Source of the DNA: Bacillota bacterium
Lineage (GTDB): Bacteria; Bacteroidota; Bacteroidia; Bacteroidales; Bacteroidaceae
Reading direction: 5' to 3'
Length of the DNA: 64,000 nt
NCBI GenBank assembly: GCA_023664625.1
Contig: JAMPFD010000002.1
Coordinates: 92,341 to 156,340 of the forward strand
The position numbers were made by a program, and so were the translations under genes. Of the stretch, positions 26,246 to 34,304 are shown piece after piece. The notes under the pieces were generated by a model. It saw nothing but the letters and a program-made list of their open reading frames with translations, did no database searches and had not been told where the DNA came from. The stretch's first letter is position 1; each line of letters opens with the position of its first letter.

Positions 26246-29200
26246 TTATTTCTTTATGTATTTATATCCATTGAGGACATATACGCCCTTTGGCAATTTG
26301 TCATACTCCGATGCAGGGCAGACGTATGCCCCCATCACGGTATAGACATGGTCTGTCTTGGCAAGCTGGCTGCTGCCGGAGACGACTGGGAATTCGTCTA
26401 TGTTCGTGGATATGTAGGAGTCCTCCGCCACGCCTGCCTGTGCGTTCAGCGAAACTGTCTTCGCGGTCTCGTCGGCAGAGTTCTTGGCGACCTCAAGGGT
26501 TACCGTACATGCAGGAACCTGGAAGTTGTGAGCCTCAGTGTTGAAGTATGCAAGGCTGCGGTAAGATACAGGGATCTCAGCCTTCACCGTCTCGCCGGCC
26601 TTCACCTCGACACGCTTGAAACCTACGAGACGCTTGTTGAGATTGCCGTAGTAGCTGTTCCCGCCGAATGTGGCGTAGACCTGCACGACCTCAGCACCGT
26701 CACGCTTGCCCGTATTCTTAACGTTCACAGAGACAACGGCATCACCGCTGGTCTTGCTGATGGAGGTCATGTTGAGAACAGGTGCTTCATACTCAAAAGT
26801 CGTATATGAGAGTCCGTAGCCGAAAGGATACATCGGCTTTTCTGCCTGACATGGGTTCTTGGAGCCTTTGCCGTAGTACATGTATGTATAGCCCCAGTCG
26901 TCAATGTTGTACTCCATCATACCCTTGCGCTTGAACTCTGAATAGTTGGCTGCCGCAGGATCCTCACTCGGGAGTTCCTCGATGCTGTTGTACCATGTCG
27001 ACGTGAGTTTTCCGCCCGGGTTGATGTCGCCGTAGACGGCATCGCAGATTGCCTGCCCCTGTGCCTGTCCTCCGTACCAGGCCTCCATGATGGCAGGAAC
27101 GTTGGCCTTTGCCCACGAGATGTCCATTGAAGATCCTGTCTCAAGGACGAGGACTGTGTTAGGGTTGGCGGCATGGAGGGCTTTCAGCACTTCCTCCTGA
27201 TTACCAGGAAGGGTGAGCTGCCAGCGGTCGTGAGACTCCGTGCCCGTAGCATGGTCGGCAGGCTTGTCGTAGTTTGTACCGCCGAGGAATATCACAACGT
27301 CAGCCTTCTTGGCAACATCAACGGCCCGCCGTATCATGTCGGCAGGGGCAATGTCATTGACATTGGTTGTTGTCTTGCACAGGTAGAGAGGTCCCTGGGT
27401 TTCTTCTACAGGAATCTGCGGGCTGTCAGGGTTGGTGAAATTGAAGTACTGGTAGTTGCCGCAATAGCTCTGGCTGCCGGAGAATTTCACATAGAGGTCG
27501 TGTACGCCATTTACCACAGAAGGATCAATATCCGCTGTAACTGTAGCCCATTTTGTCCATGCGCCGGTATCAACGTTATCTACCGTAAGGAACGGAGCAT
27601 TGTCTTTTGAGTCAAGACAGAAGCTCACCTTTGCTATACCTGAGGACTTCGCACCGCAGGACATTGCGAAATTGGTGCATCCAGCCTCTCCGAAGTCAAC
27701 CTGCTCATAGAGGAAAATATCGCCGGGAGCGGTATTTTCAAGATTTCCGGCTCCTTTATCGTTGCTTGCGGCACCACGCTTGGAAACAACGGCCTTGTCG
27801 AACGGCACGGCAGGAACCTCACCTGTACGTGTCTTTGAAAGGGTGAAATCAAGTTTCTTCGTGAAAGCCTCGTAAGGTGTTGTCGTATATGTCGGTGTGC
27901 CTGAGTAGTCGCCGAGCATTATGGCATCGGCATAAGGTCCTATGAGTGCAACCTTCTTGTCTGTGGAAATAGGAAGCAGGTCCCCCTCATTCTTCAGAAG
28001 CGTGATGGACTCCTGTGCCGCTTTCAGCGCCAGTGCCTGATTCTTCTCGCTCTCGAGGGTGTTGTCCACAGGATAAGTATAGTTGTCGAACTCACCCAAG
28101 GCGAAGCGTGTCTCCAGCACGCGGACCACAGCGGCGTCAATATCTGCTTCCGTAAGGTTGATGTAACTCGGGGAATCATTGATGACGGCAGTCTGCTTCC
28201 TGTTCTTTATCGGATAGTCTTTCTCCTGTGCCTGAAAAGCAGGGTCAGTGGCATTCACTGCAGCACGCTGCATGACCGACGACTGGTTCATGAATTCGCA
28301 GTTGGTGTCGCATCCGGCCTTGATGGCGAGAGTGGCGGCACGCGCCTCCATTATCGGCTGAACCTGTGACGGAAGACCGGCGTATGGGTTATGGATTGCA
28401 CTGAACTCCTTGCCGTTGTTGATGGTACCGTCGACTGTATAGCCACCGAAATAGAGGTGCTTTGTGTCACGGTAGATACAAGACAGGCCGGCACAGTCTG
28501 ACACCACATAGCCGCTGAATCCCCATTCGTTGCGGAGAATGTCCGTGAGGAGCATCCTGTTTCCTGCACAAGGAAGGCCTCCGTGGGAATCGTTCTTTCC
28601 CTGGCCTGCGGCATCTACCTCATTGATATCCGTAGAGAAAGCGTTATATGCAGCCATGACAGACTTCACATCGGCGTTCTTTACTGACATCTCAAATGCC
28701 GGAAGATAGTACTCGCGCATATTCTTCTCGCTGACAAAGGAGGTGGTAGACTGGCGTCCCTGCTCATAATTGTTTGCGGCGAAGTGCTTGGCACAGGCGA
28801 TAATCTTATAGTATGGCGTTGTCGGAGTTATCTCTCCCTGGAAGCCCTTGATGAACTCAACGGCGAGAGAGCCTGTGAGGAACGGGTCCTCGCCATAGTT
28901 CTCTTCCTCACGTCCCCAGCGCGGATCGCGTGCCATATTGATTGTCGGTGACCAGTAGTTAAGGCCTTTACCGGTGTTTACGTGATAGATGCGTGCCTCA
29001 TCGGAGATCACGCTGGCGCAGTCATACACGAGCTGCGGGTCCCAAGTGGCAGACATGCCTTTTGACTCAGGGAAGGATGTCGCCGCACCGGACCGTGCCA
29101 CACCATGGATTGCCTCGTTCCAGTATTGGTAAGACGGGAGTATTGTCACACCGTTGCGCTTGACGGGCTCACTGACATTGTTGCCGAGCTGATCCACTTT

Positions 29201-29338
29201 CTCGCGGAGCGTCAGTTCCTTACATAGCAGTTTTGCACGTTCATGAAAACTGAGAGTCGTATCCATCCACGGATAATCGTCTGCCGAAGCTGACAATGCG
29301 GCCACTGCAAATGCGGCAAGAAGTACTTTCTGTTTCAT
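26246..29338 (-). CDS. GH3 beta-xylosidase/glucosidase with CBM6-like insert and type IX sorting tail
   Basis: This 1030-residue secreted enzyme (signal MKQKVLLAAFAVAALSASA) has the GH3 N-terminal barrel (about 25-420; NYWSPTINMARDPRWGRE, nucleophile Asp in GYVVSDCAGLS), a GH3 C-terminal domain split by a beta-sandwich of about 130 residues like CBM6 (FLYEQVDFGEAGCTNFAM to YVKFSGSQSYCGNY), the likely acid/base Glu in GTESHDR, and a fibronectin-III-like domain (YPFGYGLSYTTFEYEAPVL onward). The last 40 residues (VYTVMGAYVCPAS, then LPKGVYVLNGYKYIKK) match the type A sorting domain of Prevotella type IX cargo. CBM6-carrying GH3 enzymes of Prevotella are mostly xylosidases, and the xylulokinase nearby fits this. 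Confidence 0.88.
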   Translation of the reverse strand: MKQKVLLAAFAVAALSASADDYPWMDTTLSFHERAKLLCKELTLREKVDQLGNNVSEPVKRNGVTILPSYQYWNEAIHGVARSGAATSFPESKGMSATWDPQLVYDCASVISDEARIYHVNTGKGLNYWSPTINMARDPRWGREEENYGEDPFLTGSLAVEFIKGFQGEITPTTPYYKIIACAKHFAANNYEQGRQSTTSFVSEKNMREYYLPAFEMSVKNADVKSVMAAYNAFSTDINEVDAAGQGKNDSHGGLPCAGNRMLLTDILRNEWGFSGYVVSDCAGLSCIYRDTKHLYFGGYTVDGTINNGKEFSAIHNPYAGLPSQVQPIMEARAATLAIKAGCDTNCEFMNQSSVMQRAAVNATDPAFQAQEKDYPIKNRKQTAVINDSPSYINLTEADIDAAVVRVLETRFALGEFDNYTYPVDNTLESEKNQALALKAAQESITLLKNEGDLLPISTDKKVALIGPYADAIMLGDYSGTPTYTTTPYEAFTKKLDFTLSKTRTGEVPAVPFDKAVVSKRGAASNDKGAGNLENTAPGDIFLYEQVDFGEAGCTNFAMSCGAKSSGIAKVSFCLDSKDNAPFLTVDNVDTGAWTKWATVTADIDPSVVNGVHDLYVKFSGSQSYCGNYQYFNFTNPDSPQIPVEETQGPLYLCKTTTNVNDIAPADMIRRAVDVAKKADVVIFLGGTNYDKPADHATGTESHDRWQLTLPGNQEEVLKALHAANPNTVLVLETGSSMDISWAKANVPAIMEAWYGGQAQGQAICDAVYGDINPGGKLTSTWYNSIEELPSEDPAAANYSEFKRKGMMEYNIDDWGYTYMYYGKGSKNPCQAEKPMYPFGYGLSYTTFEYEAPVLNMTSISKTSGDAVVSVNVKNTGKRDGAEVVQVYATFGGNSYYGNLNKRLVGFKRVEVKAGETVKAEIPVSYRSLAYFNTEAHNFQVPACTVTLEVAKNSADETAKTVSLNAQAGVAEDSYISTNIDEFPVVSGSSQLAKTDHVYTVMGAYVCPASEYDKLPKGVYVLNGYKYIKK

Positions 29339-29591
29339 TATATTCTTTATGGTTTGGCTTTAATAGGTTTGATAGTTCTCATAGATAGCAATACAGTCAG
29401 GAATGTTTAGATATGTACAACAGTCAGGTTTGTGTCGTGAATTGACATAGTTCTTATACAGGTAAGTTTAATTCTTTTCTTGCTGCGCATGATCTTTCAT
29501 CTGTGTAACGGCAGAAGTCCGTCCTTAAGATGACGGATGTTTGTCTTTGTGACAAGGCTTTTTGCCGTGAGTAAGCCTTTGTTTCCTGCCA

Positions 29592-29599
29592 CAAAATTA
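29592..29599 (-). promoter_or_regulatory. Possible -7 box of the GH3 promoter
   Basis: TAATTTTG on the minus strand matches TAnnTTTG. No TTTG is found at 19-20 bp spacing, which is usual for activator-dependent polysaccharide promoters. The leader to the GH3 start would be about 245 nt. Confidence 0.35.
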
Positions 29600-29710
29600 C
29601 TCTCTACTTATGGTGGATACTGGGCAAAAACTGACGAAAACAGGGGATTTCCGAGGATTTTCGTACAATATTTGAGGATTTTCATACAGAATGGATAAAA
29701 TTTTTTCTGA

Positions 29711-29966
29711 TAAGTAGCTGTTGGAAATTAGTTTATACTAAAAACGCAGTTGTTTTTTAGGCGGTTGGTGTACGGAACCAAAGTGGCAATGCGTGCATTG
29801 TGACTGAGTGACAAGCACTGACTTACAAAAAAGAACGTTTTCGTTAAGCCAGAAGAGCAGAGTTAAGTTCACTTAAACTCTGCCATGGCGAGAAAAGGTA
29901 GAATGAAATTCAACAAGTCTTAGTGAGAAAACATTATATTATAAAATAATTATCAATAGTTACTTA
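29711..29966. mobile_element. MITE-like element, short form with one 78-bp unit
   Basis: Starts taagtagctgttggaaatta (29711-29730) and ends aattatcaatagttactta. It is the same element as 5224-5720: both share ggaaattagtttatactaaa and aacgcagttnttttt after the left end, and atgaaattcaacaagt before the right end. It has only one copy of the 78-bp unit (starting near 29833), against three plus one diverged at 5224-5720. Confidence 0.7.
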
Positions 29967-30672
29967 TATACATTATTATATTATGGGGTTGTATGGATTA
30001 TATCATGCACCGGTCTGCGTTCTGTAACCATTCTTCAATGTATCACATCGGGAACATGAAAGTATCATCATATAGACTTGAAAGCATTCTGTGGTGGACT
30101 TCTCTGTGCAAAGAGTGGACGGAGGAATGGTTCTCTGACACAGCTGCTGACGTATTCCGGTCAGGAGTTCATGCCACATTACAATCTCCAGCACGCAGCA
30201 GCTGTGAGAATAAAAGTCATGACGGCAGAAAAAATAGCAGGGATGTCTATATGGAAATTATGCAAAGACCATGAACTTCAACGTACGGCAAAATTACCGG
30301 CAGTTTATCTGGAAAAGATAAGCATACTGTCACACTTGAAGTCATTCGGCAAAATCAAGTTGATTTATCTATGCTGTCATTGTCGGGGAAAAGCATAAAG
30401 AGGAATAGAAATTATGGCGAACTGCATGACCTATAACGACGCATAAGGTCTTGACAAAACCGAACAGGCCGTGAATCCAAAAGCTCTGTATTCATGAAGA
30501 TCATAAATATCATACAGGGGAATTTCGTTGAATACCCTCCCTACAGCATACACTGATTTCCGGCAAGTACCCGGCTGGAGTGAGCCGGAACAGTTTTTGA
30601 ATACTTGCCTTTTCCTGTTTCATATTCCGCACCGTAAAGCCTGTTGTATTCATGACTGTATCCACATAGTAT
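29967..30672. other. Intergenic stretch without a convincing gene
   Basis: A 106-codon plus frame (30078-30398, starting MKAFCGGLLCAKSG) is open but shows no signal peptide, no recognisable domain and no promoter. I see no tRNA or repeat here. The stretch may be decayed sequence between the MITE copy and the promoter at 30673. Confidence 0.4.
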
Positions 30673-30703
30673 TTTGTTTCTGATATAAATTGATGTACCT
30701 TTG
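30673..30703 (+). promoter_or_regulatory. Consensus promoter with no recognisable downstream gene
   Basis: TTTG (30673-30676), 19-bp spacer, TACCTTTG (30696-30703). It is the best promoter match on the plus strand between 1 and 41000. Confidence 0.75.
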
Positions 30704-30709
30704 CATCGC

Positions 30710-30955
30710 AGAACGGAGCTGCCGGTTCAGGCAGCAAGGAGCGGTCTTTGACATGATTACATCATAAAACAACATTGTCTTGCATGAATCAGCATGAATT
30801 CCATGGCCTATGGTAAGTGTGAATAAGCCAAAAGCCTCAACGCACGCCGGCCGCTGACGCTGTTGGCATGCAACTGAAATGCTATTTATACACAGAAGTG
30901 TCCACGCTATTTTCCACGGAGCCAGTAAGGGGCCGTGGAGGACAAGACAACAAAA
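30710..30955 (+). ncRNA. Candidate non-coding RNA or orphan rRNA-type leader
   Basis: Transcription from the promoter at 30673 would give an RNA that begins with a GCTGCC/GGCAGC hairpin (30717-30734), followed by GCGGTCTTTGACATGATT. The CTTTGACAT element resembles the boxA-like leaders found upstream of 16S rRNA in Bacteroidota, but no rRNA follows. Further stems include a TCCACGG/CCGTGGA pair near 30912-30940. There is no ORF of more than a few dozen codons. The end could be the hairpin at 30956-30989. The consensus motifs of tmRNA, RNase P RNA and 4.5S RNA are not seen. Expression is inferred only. Confidence 0.4.
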
Positions 30956-30989
30956 CCCGCCATAAAGGATGGGAAACCTTTACGGCGGG
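30956..30989 (-). terminator. Terminator downstream of the propeller-AraC regulator gene
   Basis: CCCGCCATAAAGG (30956-30968) pairs with CCTTTACGGCGGG (30977-30989) with one wobble. The T-rich tract TTTTGTTGTCTT follows on the minus strand, so the main direction is minus (regulator side). It may also end plus-strand transcripts from 30673. Confidence 0.7.
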
Positions 30990-30993
30990 CATA

Positions 30994-31179
30994 TTAACAA
31001 AAATCGGCCATCGGAACGCATCCTGTCTTTTTTAATTGCTTTTTGCATGGTTTCCGTATCCTTTTTTTTGCTTTTGTCAAGTGTCTTTCCGACTTCTTTT
31101 TAGTCGTATGACCAGCTATACTCCTGCAAAGAAGCAAAAAAGCCACTTGACAAAAGCCAAAAATCATATAAGATTCCAA
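30994..31179 (-). CDS. Small basic ORF of doubtful status
   Basis: 61 codons (MESYMIFGFCQVAFLLLCRS, then a Lys/Arg-rich part with HTTKKKSERHLTKAKKR). Its stop lies 5 nt before the terminator stem at 30989, which is what a real last cistron would look like. Against it: it is built over an inverted repeat (31071-31156), has no homologue that I recognise, and has no clear ribosome binding site. Confidence 0.2.
   Translation of the reverse strand: MESYMIFGFCQVAFLLLCRSIAGHTTKKKSERHLTKAKKRIRKPCKKQLKKTGCVPMADFC
31071..31156. repeat. Inverted repeat between regulator and terminator
   Basis: CTTTTGTCAAGTG (31071-31083) pairs with CACTTGACAAAAG (31144-31156), with further imperfect pairing inwards. 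The arms lie about 60 bp apart and may form a long-range hairpin in the 3' part of the regulator transcript. Confidence 0.5.
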
Positions 31180-31193
31180 TGACCGATTTGGGT

Positions 31194-31240
31194 TAAATAA
31201 CTGCGTTTTTTTTAGTATAAACCAATTTCCTACAACTGTT
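31194..31240 (-). repeat. Single end of the MITE-like family
   Basis: On the minus strand it reads aacagttgtaggaaattggt then ttatactaaaaaaaacgcag, the same left-end sequence as the copies at 5224 and 29711. No partner end is seen nearby. It starts 25 bp after the regulator stop codon. Confidence 0.55.
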
Positions 31241-31265
31241 CAAAACATACCTTTCTGCCTAATTG

Positions 31266-34200
31266 CTACCCTTCCTTGGCAGTCTTCCTGAACTCGGAAG
31301 GTGACATTCCGGTATGCTTCTTGAAGCATTTTCCAAAATATTTCGGATCGGAGAAGCCTACTTTGTAGGCTATCTGTGAGAATGGCTCACGCGTACCTTT
31401 TATAAGATCTTCAGCCCTCTGCATACGTACATGACGCAGGAAATCAGCAGGAGACATATCGGCAATCTCCTTGATGCGCTCATAAAACACAGTGCGGGAC
31501 ATCTTCAGTTCAGAAGCCATGTCATTGACACGCAGGTCGGAATCGGAGATATTCTCCTCTATATAGGCAAGAAGTTTGTCCATGAACACCTTGTTTTCAT
31601 CGATGAATTCGGGTGTTTTTAACAGGAAGCGCACCTTACCTGCATCAGCCTGCTCGACTGCTTCTTCCTGAATCTGCACCTTCTGACGACGCATATAATA
31701 GACCATTCCGTAAATTATGCAGAACAGAAGGCACAGGGCACAAAGCGTCCTTCCCCACCAGCTCTCGAAGAATGTCGGTTCGGCATAGATGTCTATTGAC
31801 TTCATATTGTCCATCCATACTCCGTCACTATTGGTACTTCTGACATAAAGACGGTGGTTGCCTGCCGGGAAATTGGTGAATGAGGCGCTGTTGCTTCCGC
31901 GCCGGACATAGGTCCAGTTGCCGTCATCCAGACGGTAAGCGTAGCGTATTCCGCTGTTCTCCTTATAGTCAAGGGCAGAGAAATAGACTGTCAGGGTACG
32001 TTTGTCAACGCTCACTTCAAGACTGCCGATATTTAGAAGCGGTTTCATCCCGTCATTGTCATGATAGTCTATTGCCGTGAAGACAATGGAAGGACGGTAA
32101 TTGCTTCCCTCCATCTGCTGTGGCAGGAATGAGAGGGTGCCGCCCTCTATGGCAAGGATAATCCTGTCTGTAACCGTGTTATGTGACGGCAAGGCTTCCG
32201 TTATGTTCACTTCACCCAGCTCATCTGTGCTGTATTCCCGGACATTCCCCTTCTTGTCAAGCCGGAAAATCCGGGAATCACTGACAAGCCAGAGATTGTC
32301 AGCATTGTCGCGTACAAGCCCCTGGACTGTATATTCGCCATGATTTTCCAAATCTTTGAACTTCAATCCGTCTGCGAGGAGATTCCCGGAGACCAGCAAC
32401 TGACATCCGCCGCCAAGCGTTGCGACGTATATTCTGCCGTCTTTCATCCTGCAAGTCTGCATCACATCACTGCTGAGAAGCGATGTTCTGTCACCTGTCC
32501 TGTGACCGGACGTGAAGAAGCGGATGCCTCGGTATGATCTGAACCTGTCAGAAAACGTCACTAATCCTGCTGTCGTGGACAATAGCACTACACCTTCCGG
32601 CGTTACATCTATACGCCGTACCTTCTTATATATGGACAAATCCCAGCCTTTAAGCTCATTATTGGCATTGATGAACCTTACGGCCGGCTTCCCGTCCTTT
32701 CCTTTCATGCTCTCATCTATGATATTCAGTCCACCGTCAAAAGAGGCCACAAGTATACGCCCTCTCGTATCTTCACGGACATCATAGACATTGTTACAAC
32801 TTAACGAGTAACGGTCGGCAGCGTCATACATATAGTGGTGTACCGTACCGTCAGGCATATGCACATACAGTCCGTCACCCTTCGTACCTATCCAAAGCCG
32901 GTTTTTGCGGTCACGGTAAAGGGAATATATACCGTTTTTCGCACGGAACGGAAAATCTGCACCATAGAGACTGCCGTCTATCGTGCCGGTAAGAACCGCA
33001 CCTGACATGTCCTGTAGCACGGCACGTGTCTCACGATTGTCATTACGGTAGTTAAGACTGACATTTGTATATATGAAGTTCACCAATGCCAGATTATGCG
33101 GACAGAGTATCCAGAGATTACCCTGATGGTCTCCGTAATAACGTCTGATACGCGGAATGGCATTCCTGAAACCGTTAATAGGTCTGAGCAGATAAGGGAC
33201 GAGTGACTTTTCACGCTCGTCAAAATAAGAGAATGTGCCGTCAGTAGGCACCACCCATACCGTTCCGCTGCTGTCTTCATGGAACAGCGGCTTGTCAGAA
33301 TGCGTCTCATCGGCAACTTCCTGCAAGTTGGCATTAAGCCATTGTGCAGGGGTATCCGGAGAATCTATGTCAAGAAGAGTCACACCGGGAGCATCGGTAA
33401 AGCACCACAGGCGGTGCTTTGAGTCGGCAAAGATTTCCCGGACTGACGCCGGGATGTTCCCGGAACCTTGCACAGAGAAACGTCTCTCACTGCCGTTGCG
33501 CGTGTCAATCACCACAACGCCGGCATCCGTTCCCATGGCAATACGGTTCTTATCAAGAGAAATACAGGAGTTCACATGCCTGCCTCTACGTGGTTCAAGC
33601 CATGTTTTGCCGTTCATTACGAAAACATAATCATAGCTATCTTCCGAGACACGCTTGCCGTCACAATACGTTCCTTCATCCGTGAGACACCATTCACGTC
33701 CTTTCTCGTCAAGACAGACTTTATGAAGCTTTCCAGGAAAAGAGAAACGCTCTATCCCTTTGCGGTCGCTGAGTAGAGAGTCCGTCACTCTGTAGTGTTC
33801 CGTTCCTTTGCCGACAAACCATGTATGGCCGTTGGACAGCGGATAAACCTTACGGAGTTCAAAAGGTTTCCTTACACTGTTTGCCATCTTCGCTTCATCA
33901 TCCGCCGCTATTATCGCCGACACATCGATATATTCACATATACGGCTGTCAAAGAGATAAACCCTGCCTGTATATGCAACAGTCCACAGATTGCCTTTCT
34001 GCCCATGGGCGATATGCGTCAGATGGTTCGTAGGAAGTACTGTTTTCCCAGGCACATTGCGGAATGTAGTAAACTGATAACCGTCATAACATGACAGCCC
34101 GTTCCACGAAATCATCCATGCAAGATTATCCGTGGAGTGCACAAGCCCGGAGATCACGCCGGCCGGCAAACCGTCCTCAGTCCCGAAGATGCGTACTTTA

Positions 34201-34280
34201 CAATGCGGCTGTGCCATTGCCGCCACAGCATTCAGTGACAGCAACAGCACAGCCAATATATTTCTAATAAGATGTTTCAC
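31266..34280 (-). CDS. Membrane-spanning propeller-AraC regulator lacking kinase and receiver
   Basis: The 1004-residue protein looks like an HTCS at both ends but not in the middle. It has a signal peptide (MKHLIRNILAVLLLSLNAVAAMA), then about 700 residues of periplasmic two-component-regulator propeller repeats (LWTVAYTGRVYLFD, RLWCFTDAPGVTLLD, NRLWIGTKGDGLYV), a Y_Y_Y-type beta domain (about 760-845, YRLDDGNWTYVRRG), one transmembrane helix (LCALCLLFCIIYGMVYYM, about 860-880) and straight after it an AraC DNA-binding domain (about 905-1000; VNDMASELKMSRTVFYERIK, IAYKVGFSDPKYFGKCFKKH). HisKA, HATPase and receiver domains are absent, so signalling must be direct. It lies 24 bp after xylB, and probably controls the xylose/xylan genes nearby. 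Confidence 0.9.
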   Translation of the reverse strand: MKHLIRNILAVLLLSLNAVAAMAQPHCKVRIFGTEDGLPAGVISGLVHSTDNLAWMISWNGLSCYDGYQFTTFRNVPGKTVLPTNHLTHIAHGQKGNLWTVAYTGRVYLFDSRICEYIDVSAIIAADDEAKMANSVRKPFELRKVYPLSNGHTWFVGKGTEHYRVTDSLLSDRKGIERFSFPGKLHKVCLDEKGREWCLTDEGTYCDGKRVSEDSYDYVFVMNGKTWLEPRRGRHVNSCISLDKNRIAMGTDAGVVVIDTRNGSERRFSVQGSGNIPASVREIFADSKHRLWCFTDAPGVTLLDIDSPDTPAQWLNANLQEVADETHSDKPLFHEDSSGTVWVVPTDGTFSYFDEREKSLVPYLLRPINGFRNAIPRIRRYYGDHQGNLWILCPHNLALVNFIYTNVSLNYRNDNRETRAVLQDMSGAVLTGTIDGSLYGADFPFRAKNGIYSLYRDRKNRLWIGTKGDGLYVHMPDGTVHHYMYDAADRYSLSCNNVYDVREDTRGRILVASFDGGLNIIDESMKGKDGKPAVRFINANNELKGWDLSIYKKVRRIDVTPEGVVLLSTTAGLVTFSDRFRSYRGIRFFTSGHRTGDRTSLLSSDVMQTCRMKDGRIYVATLGGGCQLLVSGNLLADGLKFKDLENHGEYTVQGLVRDNADNLWLVSDSRIFRLDKKGNVREYSTDELGEVNITEALPSHNTVTDRIILAIEGGTLSFLPQQMEGSNYRPSIVFTAIDYHDNDGMKPLLNIGSLEVSVDKRTLTVYFSALDYKENSGIRYAYRLDDGNWTYVRRGSNSASFTNFPAGNHRLYVRSTNSDGVWMDNMKSIDIYAEPTFFESWWGRTLCALCLLFCIIYGMVYYMRRQKVQIQEEAVEQADAGKVRFLLKTPEFIDENKVFMDKLLAYIEENISDSDLRVNDMASELKMSRTVFYERIKEIADMSPADFLRHVRMQRAEDLIKGTREPFSQIAYKVGFSDPKYFGKCFKKHTGMSPSEFRKTAKEG

Positions 34281-34304
34281 AGGAGTCTCAGAAGCATTTC
34301 GTGC

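Noticed and set aside
30078-30398. A 106-codon plus-strand gene
   Set aside because: No promoter, signal peptide or domain; codon use is unlike the neighbours.
30710-30955. tmRNA, RNase P RNA or 4.5S RNA
   Set aside because: No tag-peptide frame, no tRNA-like end, no RNase P core motifs and no SRP Alu/S-domain tetraloop pattern.
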